Source of the DNA: Candidatus Krumholzibacteriota bacterium
Lineage (GTDB): Bacteria > Krumholzibacteriota > Krumholzibacteriia > Krumholzibacteriales > Krumholzibacteriaceae
Direction: 5' to 3'
Length of the DNA: 64,000 nt
Assembly: GCA_016933255.1 (NCBI GenBank)
Contig: JAFGBF010000027.1
Span: 1-64,000, forward strand
Shown here: piece by piece, positions 16,997 through 25,930 of the stretch
Position numbering within the stretch: the first letter of the stretch is position 1
Layout of the letters: every line of letters starts with the position of its first letter
The notes under the pieces: model-generated
What the model was told of the DNA's origin: nothing
The model's input: only the letters and a program-made list of their open reading frames with translations
The model's database searches: none
Made by a program: the position numbers and the translations under genes

Positions 16997-18262
16997 ATGA
17001 AAGTCCTGGTCATTGGAAGTGGTGGAAGAGAGCATACGATCGCGTGGAAGATCGATCAGTCGGAAAAGGTCGATAAGATCTATGCAGCTCCTGGAAACGC
17101 CGGTATGAAAGATATCGCCGAGTGCGTGCCTGTCGATGCTGAGGATAAACACGCATTAGCCAGGTTTGCGCTGGAAAAGGAGATCGATCTTACGGTTGTA
17201 GGTCCCGAGGGGCCTCTTGTATCGGGGATAGTCGATCTGTTTAACGAAAAAGGGCTCCGGATATTCGGGTTTGGCAGCAAGGGGGCGCTGCTCGAGGGGA
17301 GCAAGGTATGGGCAAAGCAGTTCATGGGCAGGTACAGGATCCCTACTGGCGGTTTTACTGCTTTTGATGAGCACTGCTTCGCCCAGGAAGCTATCGATGA
17401 CGGGTCTCCTCCTTTCGTAATAAAAGCCGACGGGCTTGCTGCGGGGAAAGGAGTTATTATCTGCAACAGTCACGCGGAAGCCCGGGATGCCGTAGATAGA
17501 ATGATGAAGCGGTCGGACTTCGGGAAAGCCGGACAGCGGATAATAATAGAGGAATATCTGGAGGGCCCCGAAATATCGATTCTGGCTGTTTTTGATGGTA
17601 AGGATTATCGCCTGTTTGTGCCTTCCCAGGACCATAAACGGGCATTTGACAATGATGAAGGACCTAATACGGGGGGGATGGGTGCCTATGCTCCGGTACC
17701 TTTTCTTGATCATGAACTATCAGAAAAGATCAGGATAGAGATAATAGAGAGGACCTTCAACGGCATCCAGCAGGAGAAGATCAAGGGAGCAGGGCTTGTA
17801 TATTTCGGTATCATCCTTACGGAAGCAGGACCAAAGGTCCTGGAATATAACTGCCGTTTCGGAGACCCCGAGACACAGGTCATCCTTCCGCTTTTCAACG
17901 GTGATCTTTTCGAGGTTCTCTACGAGGCTGTCATGCAGAATCTGGATACTGTCGATTTTGAGAACAGTACGGACTCCTGCGCGTGTGTGGTGATTGCATC
18001 TGGCGGGTACCCCGGGGAGTACAAAAAGGGTTATGAGATAAGCGGGTTGAAAGAGGCGGACGACAGAGGATGTATCATCTTTCATGCTGGAACAGCGATC
18101 GATAAGGGCCGCACAGTAACGGCAGGTGGACGCGTCCTTGGGGTAACGGCTGTCGCCCGAACGCTAGAAGATGCTTTAAATAAAACGTATAATGGTGTAG
18201 AAATAATAAAATTCAAAGATTGTTTCTCAAGGACCGATATAGGAAAAAAAGGGTTAATATAA
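16997..18262 (+). CDS. purD: Phosphoribosylamine-glycine ligase
   Basis: GAR synthetase joins glycine to 5-phosphoribosylamine with ATP in de novo purine synthesis. The ATP-grasp protein begins MKVLVIGSGGREHTIAWKI, contains VGPEGPLVSGIVDLF, KADGLAAGKGV (nucleotide loop), FVPSQDHKRAFDND, GPNTGGMGAYAPVP and EYNCRFGDPETQ, and has the family length of 421 aa. AAGGAG lies upstream of the ATG. purE follows 93 bases downstream. Confidence 0.97.
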   Translation: MKVLVIGSGGREHTIAWKIDQSEKVDKIYAAPGNAGMKDIAECVPVDAEDKHALARFALEKEIDLTVVGPEGPLVSGIVDLFNEKGLRIFGFGSKGALLEGSKVWAKQFMGRYRIPTGGFTAFDEHCFAQEAIDDGSPPFVIKADGLAAGKGVIICNSHAEARDAVDRMMKRSDFGKAGQRIIIEEYLEGPEISILAVFDGKDYRLFVPSQDHKRAFDNDEGPNTGGMGAYAPVPFLDHELSEKIRIEIIERTFNGIQQEKIKGAGLVYFGIILTEAGPKVLEYNCRFGDPETQVILPLFNGDLFEVLYEAVMQNLDTVDFENSTDSCACVVIASGGYPGEYKKGYEISGLKEADDRGCIIFHAGTAIDKGRTVTAGGRVLGVTAVARTLEDALNKTYNGVEIIKFKDCFSRTDIGKKGLI

Positions 18263-18355
18263 GCACAGGGACCGCTCGGTACTGCTGACGCAATTGTCAT
18301 GGTAGACGCTGAGCCCCCGGGGTGAGATGGATAACGTTCTGAAAGGAGTCGCAGG

Positions 18356-18823
18356 TTGCAAACCAAACTGGATGTAGCGGTCATAATGGGTAGTGAATCT
18401 GACAGAGGAATCATGGAAGCGACTATGGCGCAGCTTGAGGATCTGGGTATCTCGGCTGAGCTTAAAGTCTCTTCGGCTCATCGGATGCCGGAAGCTACCC
18501 GGGAATATATAGCTGATGCGCAGCGGCGGGGAGCAAAGGTCTTCATTGCGGGGGCAGGAATGTCAGCGGCCCTTCCCGGTTTTGTAGCTTCGGCCACTGT
18601 CCTGCCTGTGATAGGAGTCCCTATTCCAAGCGGGATGCCTGACGGGATCGATGCTCTTCTTTCGATAGTCCAGATGCCTCCGGGTGTACCTGTTGCAACA
18701 GTTGCAGTAGGCAGGGCAGGAGCAAAAAATGCTGCTATCCTCGCAGCAGAGATCCTCGCTCTCAGTGATGAGAAGTTTATCGGAGGATTACAGAGATTGC
18801 GTGATTCATGGAAAAAGAAGTAA
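18356..18823 (+). CDS. purE: N5-carboxyaminoimidazole ribonucleotide mutase
   Basis: PurE interconverts carboxyaminoimidazole ribonucleotides in purine synthesis. Class I motifs are present: VAVIMGSESDRGIMEAT, KVSSAHRMPE (catalytic His loop), FIAGAGMSAALPGFVA and PVIGVPI. TTG 18356 is the start, 7 bases after AGGAG. The class II (direct CO2) form cannot be fully excluded, and no purK is in the window. The 3' end overlaps the next gene by 16 bases, pointing to co-translation. Confidence 0.95.
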   Translation: MQTKLDVAVIMGSESDRGIMEATMAQLEDLGISAELKVSSAHRMPEATREYIADAQRRGAKVFIAGAGMSAALPGFVASATVLPVIGVPIPSGMPDGIDALLSIVQMPPGVPVATVAVGRAGAKNAAILAAEILALSDEKFIGGLQRLRDSWKKK

Positions 18824-19428
18824 CAGGCAGTTTTGGTCCAGACAGAATCAGCGAAACGGTCGGGGTCCTCAGATCAGGCGGGATAGCGGTACTCCCCACA
18901 GATACAATTTACGGGATGCACTGCATTGCTTCAAATGCGGCAGCGGTAAAAAAGATCATCGGCATAAAACAGAGAAGGGACAAATCGGGCCTGATACTTC
19001 TTGCCTATGATATTTCCATGCTCGATGGGATCGTTTCCGAGTGGCCTGACGATTACAGAAAGAGGCTTCATGATATCTGGCCAGCCCCTTTGACGGCTAT
19101 TCTGCCCGCGGGAAAAGGGATTCTTCCTCTGTTGTCGCCTGAAGGGAAGGTGGCGGTCCGGATCCCTGATCATAAGGAGCTGAGGCGGGTAATAGAGCTT
19201 CTTGGCGAAGCAGTAGTCTCGACAAGCGTAAACAGAAGCGGAAACAGGCCTTTGACAAAAATGAAGGATATCAGAAAGAGTTTTGGGGGGTTGGATCTCT
19301 ATCTTTCGAAACGCGGAAGAGGATTTTCACTGCCCTCTACGATAGTGGATTGTTCGAGGGTCCCGCCAGTGGTAATAAGAGAAGGAAGATGCAGAGGGTG
19401 GGATTCTCCGAAGGGAAGAAAAAGCTGA
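18808..19428 (+). CDS. YrdC/Sua5-type threonylcarbamoyl-AMP synthase
   Basis: The protein makes the threonylcarbamoyl-AMP used for the t6A modification of ANN-decoding tRNAs. YrdC-domain motifs are RSGGIAVLPTDTIYGMHC, IIGIKQRRDKSGLILLA (PTDTIYG and KxR..K sites), WPAPLTAILPA, VAVRIPDH and PSTIVDCS...VIREG. At 206 aa it is the short YrdC/TsaC-like form rather than full Sua5. Overlap with purE and the gap of 45 bases to the phosphatase suggest one transcript. Confidence 0.9.
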   Translation: MEKEVTGSFGPDRISETVGVLRSGGIAVLPTDTIYGMHCIASNAAAVKKIIGIKQRRDKSGLILLAYDISMLDGIVSEWPDDYRKRLHDIWPAPLTAILPAGKGILPLLSPEGKVAVRIPDHKELRRVIELLGEAVVSTSVNRSGNRPLTKMKDIRKSFGGLDLYLSKRGRGFSLPSTIVDCSRVPPVVIREGRCRGWDSPKGRKS

Positions 19429-19473
19429 CCACCATACCAGTCCCCTGGCCGCCGGATTCAGGAGGAAAATAAG

Positions 19474-20601
19474 ATGCAAGGTAAGAAGATAACAGTCCTT
19501 CTTCTTGTCGCAGCAGTCGCAATCGTCTGTTTTACCAGGCCGGATCTTGCAAAAGATACTGAAGCTTCGGAAAACAGGGATGATCTGCCGGTAAATATCA
19601 TCCTTTTTATCGGTGACGGCATGGGTGTCGCGCATATTACTGCGGCCAAGACAGTGATGGGGCATATGCAGATGGAGAGGCTGGATGTATGCGGGCTTGT
19701 GACGACTCACCCTTATGGGGGATTTGTCACAGATTCGGCAGCGAGCGGAACGGCAATGGCGACCGGTCAAAAGACCCGAAACGGAATGATCTCTCAGGGA
19801 CCGGATGGCAGGAAGCTGAAAACCGTATTTGAATACGCGGAAGAAATGAAAAAATCAACCGGTATCGTCGTGACCTGTTCTGTGACACATGCGACTCCGG
19901 CTGTCTTTATTGCTCATGTAGATGACAGAAATAAGAATAACGAGATTGCTCAGCAGATAGTCGTTTCAGGGATCGATCTCCTTTTTGGCGGCGGGCTGGC
20001 ATATTTTATCCCATCCTCGAGAGAAGGCAGCAAGAGGAGTGATGAAAATGATCTTGTGAAGATACTCGGAGAGAGGCTCGATATCGCTCTGACTGCCGAA
20101 GAGTTCAGGAATTTGAGTGATACCGCCAATGCCGCGGCTTTTACAGCTCTCCGCCACCCGGGAAAGGTCTCTGAAAGAGAGATATCACTGGCGGAGATGA
20201 CCGGGAAAGCCCTCCAGATACTCTCGAAAGACCCTGACGGGTTTCTTCTGATGGTCGAGGGATCTCAGATAGACTGGGAAGGGCACGATAATAACCTTGA
20301 TGGGATAATCGCCGAGACCGTCGATTTTGACAATGCGGTCGGAGTGGGGATCGATTTTGCGGAAAGTGACGGAAGGACCCTTGTCATCGTAACCTCTGAT
20401 CATGAGACAGGGGGGTTCGCCGTGCACGGCGGTTCGATCGAGGAAAAGACCCTATCAGAGGCCTCCTTTACGACAGGGGGACACACTGGTTCGATGGTCC
20501 CTCTCCTGGCGTTCGGTCCGGGGGCGAGGCTGTTCGGCGGAATCCATGATAATACTTTCATCGGAAAGAGTATGATCGAATTTTTAAGCTCCTCAAAATA
20601 A
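19474..20601 (+). CDS. Exported alkaline phosphatase (PhoA family)
   Basis: A signal-type N-terminus (KKITVLLLVAAVAIVCF) precedes the alkaline phosphatase fold. Metal and catalytic motifs are IILFIGDGMG (D48), FVTDSAASGTAMATG with S88 as the expected phosphoserine, VTHATPAVFIAHVDDR, MVEGSQIDWEGHDNN, VTSDHETGGF and the late TGGHTGSMVPLLAFG histidine. It hydrolyses phosphate monoesters outside the cytoplasm using two Zn and one Mg. Length (375 aa) is slightly below E. coli PhoA. It is the last gene of the purD run; no Pho-box is evident. Confidence 0.92.
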   Translation: MQGKKITVLLLVAAVAIVCFTRPDLAKDTEASENRDDLPVNIILFIGDGMGVAHITAAKTVMGHMQMERLDVCGLVTTHPYGGFVTDSAASGTAMATGQKTRNGMISQGPDGRKLKTVFEYAEEMKKSTGIVVTCSVTHATPAVFIAHVDDRNKNNEIAQQIVVSGIDLLFGGGLAYFIPSSREGSKRSDENDLVKILGERLDIALTAEEFRNLSDTANAAAFTALRHPGKVSEREISLAEMTGKALQILSKDPDGFLLMVEGSQIDWEGHDNNLDGIIAETVDFDNAVGVGIDFAESDGRTLVIVTSDHETGGFAVHGGSIEEKTLSEASFTTGGHTGSMVPLLAFGPGARLFGGIHDNTFIGKSMIEFLSSSK

Positions 20602-20624
20602 ATTCAAGCAGGAAATGTATCATA

Positions 20625-20653
20625 TTGAAAAATAAATGATTATAGTGTATAAT
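20625..20653 (+). promoter_or_regulatory. Near-consensus promoter for the cysteine protease gene
   Basis: TTGAAA at 20625-20630, a 17-base spacer and a perfect TATAAT at 20648-20653, about 45 bases upstream of the ATG. GAAGGAGAG precedes the start as ribosome-binding site. Confidence 0.75.
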
Positions 20654-20698
20654 CGAAGGCGGACCCGGTTGTATTGATCGCCATCGAAGGAGAGAAGA

Positions 20699-23227
20699 AT
20701 GAAGAAATTGACCCTGGCCGCCGTTCTGACAGTTATGTTCGCCTCTGTTACCATGCTTTTTCCCTGCGATTCGATAGTCGCCAGAGAAGATGATCTAAAG
20801 ATCAGGATGCTCCAGGATGAGCTCGATGCCGCTGGGTACAACTGGACCGCTAAAAGAACTCCATTGTCAGACCTTACCGAAGAAGAATTTCTTTCTCTCT
20901 GCGGCACGATAGTACCCCCGGAAGTCCAGAAACGGTTTGATGGAATGCCCCAGGAGGTGCCGGAGATATTGAGAGGCACTGCCGCTCCATCGACCTGGGA
21001 CTGGAGGGATGCAGGAATCATCTCCTCCGTGAAGAATCAGGGGGCATGCGGAAGCTGCTGGGATTTTGCGGCTATAGGTGTTCTGGAGGCCCTTCTGCTG
21101 CAGCACCAGAGTATCGAATATGACCTTTCGGAGCAGCAGATCCTCTCTTGCGTCACGCCGGGTACGGGGTGCAGCGGAGGATGGTATTCCTGGGCCTGGG
21201 AATATATAAAGACGACAGGTGTCGCGGATGAGAGCTGTATGCCGTATGAAGCGAACGATGCTGTGCCCTGCATCGATTATCTCTGCGAAAAGTTGGCGAC
21301 ATGCGGTGAATGGATAGATGTGCCGAATAATGTGGATGCGATCAAGCAGGCGGTCATGATCTCTCCAGTCGCGACCACATTCACTGCCTACGGTGACTTC
21401 AGTAGTTACGGCGGAGGATGCTATGATCATGTCGATACATCTCCGATCAACCATGGAGTCGTCATCATAGGATGGGATGATGCGATGTGTGATGGAGAGG
21501 GAGCCTGGCTGATAAAGAACAGCTGGGGCCCCAGCTGGGGGCTTGACGGATTTTTCTGGATCAAATACGGGGCGTGCAAGGTAGGTTATGCGACCCAGCT
21601 TCTTTACTATAATCCGGGTGACCAGATCACCTATGAAAGATCAGTCATAGAAGACCCTACCGGTGATAACGATGGAAAGGTAGACCCCGGAGAGTCGATA
21701 AGCATGCCTGTGGATCTTTTCAACGATATAATCTCACCGGCGAGGACGGGTATTTCGGCTGTCCTGTCATCGACTGGAGACCTTGTCGATATTACGCAGG
21801 GAAGCAGCACATACCCCGACATGGATCCTGGAGATCTGTTTACCGGTGCTACGCCATTTGAATATTCCGTAAGTGAGTTTACCGCCCCGGGCAGTATCAT
21901 AGAATTTGTACTTGATATTACAGCTGACGGCGGGGGGTACTCCAATTCTGATACATTCGAGATAACCATCGGAAATTGTCCGATCCTTCTCATAGACGAT
22001 GATGACGGGGCGACCTTTGAGAATTATCTGAAGTCTGCTCTCGAGAATAACGGTTATCTTTTTGACCTGTGGGCTGAAGATGACGATGGGTATCCTGAAT
22101 ATTCTGATCTGACCGGTTATTCAGCTGTAGTATGGATGACAGGAGTCGCTGGAGATATCGAGGAGGAAAACATCGCCACGATATCGAATTATCTCGATAT
22201 GGGAGGGAATCTTCTGATCACAGGCCAGGATGTCGGCTGGCAGCTGAACTACCAGAACAACTCCACTGAGATCGAATTTTATAATACCTACCTGCATGCC
22301 GATTATATACTGGACGATTCAGGATTAAGATCGCTGAGCGGGATTTTCGGTGATCCTGTGGGCGGAGGGCTGTCTTTCGATATAGGCGGGGGAGATGGAA
22401 CTGGAAATCAGGATTATCCAAGCGAGATCAGCCCGAGAACTGGAGCTTCTACGGTCTTTGAATATGCACCGGGGGCCGGAGGAACAATAAGATATGAAGG
22501 GACCCACAGGCTGGTATATCACGCATTCGGGCTTGAGGCAGTAAACACCAGTGCCATGCGTGATTCAATAATGTATCGGAGTCTCGAATGGCTGGTCGAT
22601 ACGTGGCCCGATATGGAGCAGCCCGACGTAATACTGACTTCGCCTGCAGGACCTGTTGAATTTGAAAGTGGACAGCCGGTCGAGATCACCTGGACAGCTT
22701 CTGATAATGTCGGTGTCGTCTCGATAGATATTCTGAGATCTTACGACAGCGGATCGACATATCCAGAGATCGTAGCGTCCGGAGAGACTGACGACGGTTC
22801 GTTCATATGGACTGTGCCTGACAGCTCATCTTCTTCCTCGAGGTTGAGAATTGTGGCGAGAGATGCCGCCGGGCTTGCGGACTATGATGAATCAGATGCG
22901 GATTTTTCTACGACGGTAGTCACGGATTCACCGGAATTGCCCGTTATAAGCCGTTTCGCTCTGGCTCAAAATATTCCGAATCCGTTCAATCCCAATACGA
23001 CGATAAAATTTGATATACCGCTTAAGTCCAGGGTCAGAATAGTTATCTATAACGCAAGCGGGCAGCTGGTGAGTACGCTGGCTGACAGGATCTTCGAAGA
23101 GGGCCGGCAGACGTTGACGTGGCAGGGCAAAGACAGTGCTGGACATGATGTTTCCTCTGGAGTCTATTTCTGCAGGATGGAAGCAGATCAATTCGTCCAG
23201 ACAAGAAAGATGATCCTTTTAAGATAG
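20699..23227 (+). CDS. Secreted papain-family (C1A) cysteine protease with FlgD-like C-terminal tail
   Basis: The 842-aa protein has a signal peptide (MKKLTLAAVLTVMFASVTML), a propeptide-like segment and a C1A catalytic domain at about residues 97-305. The triad is visible: NQGACGSCWDFAAIG (C120), SPINHGVVIIGWD (H252) and LIKNSWGPSWG (N274). Next come beta-rich regions: a DPTGDNDGKVDPGES linker, a Rossmann/GATase-like segment with ILLIDDDDGATFENYL, and an Ig-like domain with VEITWTASDNVGVVSIDI. The final ~80 residues carry PNPFNPNTTIKFDI, VRIVIYNASGQLV and a WQGKDSAG turn. That tail often marks cell-surface or type IX-like export substrates. It likely degrades extracellular protein. Confidence 0.93.
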   Translation: MKKLTLAAVLTVMFASVTMLFPCDSIVAREDDLKIRMLQDELDAAGYNWTAKRTPLSDLTEEEFLSLCGTIVPPEVQKRFDGMPQEVPEILRGTAAPSTWDWRDAGIISSVKNQGACGSCWDFAAIGVLEALLLQHQSIEYDLSEQQILSCVTPGTGCSGGWYSWAWEYIKTTGVADESCMPYEANDAVPCIDYLCEKLATCGEWIDVPNNVDAIKQAVMISPVATTFTAYGDFSSYGGGCYDHVDTSPINHGVVIIGWDDAMCDGEGAWLIKNSWGPSWGLDGFFWIKYGACKVGYATQLLYYNPGDQITYERSVIEDPTGDNDGKVDPGESISMPVDLFNDIISPARTGISAVLSSTGDLVDITQGSSTYPDMDPGDLFTGATPFEYSVSEFTAPGSIIEFVLDITADGGGYSNSDTFEITIGNCPILLIDDDDGATFENYLKSALENNGYLFDLWAEDDDGYPEYSDLTGYSAVVWMTGVAGDIEEENIATISNYLDMGGNLLITGQDVGWQLNYQNNSTEIEFYNTYLHADYILDDSGLRSLSGIFGDPVGGGLSFDIGGGDGTGNQDYPSEISPRTGASTVFEYAPGAGGTIRYEGTHRLVYHAFGLEAVNTSAMRDSIMYRSLEWLVDTWPDMEQPDVILTSPAGPVEFESGQPVEITWTASDNVGVVSIDILRSYDSGSTYPEIVASGETDDGSFIWTVPDSSSSSSRLRIVARDAAGLADYDESDADFSTTVVTDSPELPVISRFALAQNIPNPFNPNTTIKFDIPLKSRVRIVIYNASGQLVSTLADRIFEEGRQTLTWQGKDSAGHDVSSGVYFCRMEADQFVQTRKMILLR

Positions 23228-23237
23228 TGATCGTTGC

Positions 23238-23279
23238 ATCCATGCAAGGCGGGGACTTGAGATCCCCGCCTGCCTGGAT
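23238..23279. terminator. Long imperfect hairpin after the protease gene
   Basis: The core stem is GGCGGGGA-CTTGAGA-TCCCCGCC (23248-23270), extended by ATCCA/TGGAT and GC pairs. No T-run follows, so it may act as a 3'-end stabiliser or weak terminator. The remaining bases to 23420 hold no gene that I can see. Confidence 0.5.
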
Positions 23280-23420
23280 CTCCGAGCTTTCCTCAGAGTC
23301 CCCCAGATTTTAATTGTGGATTAAAAGAGACGGAGCTACACTTCCGCAGTATTGCAGGAACAAATTTTTTGCTGGGGTGTATTCTTACCTGAGCTCACCG
23401 TCAGAAAGGAATAGCGGAGT

Positions 23421-24998
23421 TTGAAAAAGACGGGTGCCATTGTAATGATCCTCTCTTTCATCGCGGCCGTGCCGGTATCTTCGGTCACGGCTGATGTCAT
23501 CTATCCTGTCATCTCTGCCTCAGAGAGCAGGCCCGATAAGCTTTCGCATGGTGAATTGACTGAAATGCTTGATTTTACTCCCAAGACTGTTTTTTACGGG
23601 GGATGTATGATCGTTGAGGGCGAAGTACTGGAAGGGCCGGTAGTCGTGATTGCCGGTTCGCTGGACATACTGGATGGGGGAGTCCTGAACGGAGACGCGT
23701 GGGTTATAAACGGCCGACTGATCCTCACCGGAAAAGCGGTGATCGAGGGTAGTGTCATTCTGGTCAACAGCAGCGAATACAGTTCCCATGAAGCCCTGAT
23801 AAAGGGGGATATCGCCACCTACAGGGCCGAAGCAAAACTTGACGACAGGCTTTTTGAAGAGGAAGGTGTCGTTGAATTCATTAAATATTCAGATCCGAAA
23901 GAGGTAAGGACAAAACTGGCCTTTAGCGGCGAATCTTCCGGCAGGGTCGGGTACCTTTCCCTCGGGATGGGCATAAAAAGGGAGAATGAATATCACAAGG
24001 AGCCTTATGTTAAAGGAAGAGCCTGGATCAGCATCTATCCATTCAGAAGATCGGTGAATCTAATCGCGTTTGACAGCGAATATTCTGTTCCACTCTCGGG
24101 TGAAAAAGTGGAACTGCTTCTCCATCTGTTCAGCAGGCCATTTACAAATGATAACTGGATGATTTCCGACAGGGAGAACAGTTTCATCGGTATTATGACA
24201 GGCGATGATTTCTTTGACTACTGGCAGAGGGATGGAGGAGAAACCGGGCTGAGGTTTAATTTTTCAGATAATATGACGGCAGAAGCTCTTGTTTCGTTCC
24301 AGAAGGAGATCTCACTTGCAGCTCATCCCGAGATGTCGATCCTCTATCCGACTGACAAATACAGGATAAATCCCGAAATAGACGAAGGGGAAAGGCTCGC
24401 CGTTTCTGCAGTGGTCCAGCTTGACACGAGAGCCGATGATATCTGGAGAGAGAATGCCTGGTTTGCCAGGATCCGGGCAGAGAAAGGGATCGCTGACGGG
24501 CCCGGTGATTTTTCATACGCTGCTTTTGAGATCGATCTGAGGAGATATAATTTTCTTCCCTGGAATATGAGGTTTGATCTCAGAGGCAGGCTTTTTTCAT
24601 CCTTTACCGAGGTGCCCCGCCAGATAAGCCGATCGTTGAACGGATACGGCGGCATACGCGGGTTGTCCGATCTTCCTTTTTCGACAGGCAGGGGAGACAG
24701 GATGTCCCTCTTCTCGATCGAACTTAGAAGGTGCCTTCCCGAGATACCTTTGTTCAAGACGGTCTTTTCCCGCTGGGATCTGCTTCTCTTTTCAGATATC
24801 GGACTGCTTGCCTCCGCAGAAAATAAAGAGGCTCCCTTTAGTTTCCTGACAAAGTCGTCTGATGCGTGGAAAAAAACAGCGGGAGTAGGTATTTCAGGAG
24901 AATCCCTGCTTCCGTACGTCGGGTTTTATATTGCCCAGGATCTCGATGCCGAACGTTTTGAGCCCCGGTATATCCTCAGATTCAACAGGTCGTTTTGA
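23421..24998 (+). CDS. Exported protein with bactofilin-like beta-helix and outer-membrane barrel
   Basis: After a signal peptide (GAIVMILSFIAAVPVSSVTA) residues ~60-125 are repeated G-rich short strands (MIVEGEVLEGPVVVIAGSLD, WVINGRLILTGKAVIEGSVI), the right-handed beta-helix pattern of polymer-forming bactofilin-type proteins. The rest (~170-525) is strand-rich. GYGGIRGLSDLPFSTGRGDR plus SLFSIELRR resembles the C-terminal part of Omp85/BamA-like barrels, and it ends FEPRYILRFNRSF with a terminal Phe as many outer-membrane proteins do. The start is TTG 23421. The next gene, an ABC ATPase, begins at once, suggesting an export or envelope role. Confidence 0.7.
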   Translation: MKKTGAIVMILSFIAAVPVSSVTADVIYPVISASESRPDKLSHGELTEMLDFTPKTVFYGGCMIVEGEVLEGPVVVIAGSLDILDGGVLNGDAWVINGRLILTGKAVIEGSVILVNSSEYSSHEALIKGDIATYRAEAKLDDRLFEEEGVVEFIKYSDPKEVRTKLAFSGESSGRVGYLSLGMGIKRENEYHKEPYVKGRAWISIYPFRRSVNLIAFDSEYSVPLSGEKVELLLHLFSRPFTNDNWMISDRENSFIGIMTGDDFFDYWQRDGGETGLRFNFSDNMTAEALVSFQKEISLAAHPEMSILYPTDKYRINPEIDEGERLAVSAVVQLDTRADDIWRENAWFARIRAEKGIADGPGDFSYAAFEIDLRRYNFLPWNMRFDLRGRLFSSFTEVPRQISRSLNGYGGIRGLSDLPFSTGRGDRMSLFSIELRRCLPEIPLFKTVFSRWDLLLFSDIGLLASAENKEAPFSFLTKSSDAWKKTAGVGISGESLLPYVGFYIAQDLDAERFEPRYILRFNRSF

Positions 24999-25000
24999 GT

Positions 25001-25930
25001 ATGATGAATACAGGACAACCTATTCTCTCGATTGAGAAGCTGCATAAGGATTTCAGGGATACAAAAGCGCTGAAGGGGATAGATGTAAGCCTTGATAAAG
25101 CGGGAGTCTACGGATTTCTTGGCCCCAACGGCGCCGGCAAGACAACGACATTTAAAATAGTCAGCGGACTTCTTGCTCCGACTTCAGGGTCAGTAAGGAT
25201 CTGCGGCGTCGATGTCGTTCATGATACGAGAGATGCCATGAGGCATCTGGGTGTCCTCTTTGATTCTCCCGCGTATTATCCCTACCTGAGCGGTGAGGAA
25301 AATCTTGAAGTATTCGCGAGATGGTCTGGCAGGAAAGGGAAAAGAAAGATCAGTGACCTGCTGTCTATGGTCGGCCTTGGAAAGTCGATGAAAAGAAAGG
25401 TCGAAGGTTATTCGTGGGGGATGAAAAGAAGACTCGGGATCGCAGCAGCCCTTCTCGATGATCCGGATCTGCTCCTTCTCGATGAACCTACCAACGGGCT
25501 TGATCCTTCCGGAATTGCCGAAGTCAGGGAGCTTATTCCAGGACTTGCGTATGAGAACGGATGCACCGTGATGCTATCCTCTCACAGGATGGAAGAGGTG
25601 GATCAGATATGCGAGAGTATTACTATCATCCATGATGGGAAGATCGTCGCATCAGGGTCTGTGGAAGGCCTTTCCCGGGCCGAGCCATTCGTTGAGATAA
25701 TGTGCGATGACACCGATGCTGCAAAAGAACTGCTTCGCCGGTCAAGTGATGTGGATGTAGTAGAGGATGCAGGGCCTGGCAGAATAAGGATCTATTCCGC
25801 GCGCATCGGGGCTTCAGCGATCAACAGGATCCTCTTAGGCAACGGAATCGAGGTTCGGCAGTTCGCCGAGAAGAGAGAATCGCTGGAAGAGATATTTTTT
25901 CGTCTTACGGGAGAAAGTGACAATGACTGA
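25001..25930 (+). CDS. ABC transporter ATP-binding protein
   Basis: This is the nucleotide-binding subunit of an ABC-2 type exporter. It has Walker A FLGPNGAGKTTTF, Q/D-loop region DSPAYYPYLSGEENLEVFAR, a signature-like VEGYSWGMKRRLGIAAALL (W in place of the usual S/G context), Walker B LLLLDEPTNGLDPSG and the H-loop VMLSSHRMEEVDQ. The C-terminal ~90 residues form the accessory region typical of DrrA/CcmA-like ATPases. The frame opens at TTG 24995; ATG 25001 or 25004 is more likely. It overlaps the permease gene, so the two form one transporter. Confidence 0.92.
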   Translation: MMNTGQPILSIEKLHKDFRDTKALKGIDVSLDKAGVYGFLGPNGAGKTTTFKIVSGLLAPTSGSVRICGVDVVHDTRDAMRHLGVLFDSPAYYPYLSGEENLEVFARWSGRKGKRKISDLLSMVGLGKSMKRKVEGYSWGMKRRLGIAAALLDDPDLLLLDEPTNGLDPSGIAEVRELIPGLAYENGCTVMLSSHRMEEVDQICESITIIHDGKIVASGSVEGLSRAEPFVEIMCDDTDAAKELLRRSSDVDVVEDAGPGRIRIYSARIGASAINRILLGNGIEVRQFAEKRESLEEIFFRLTGESDND

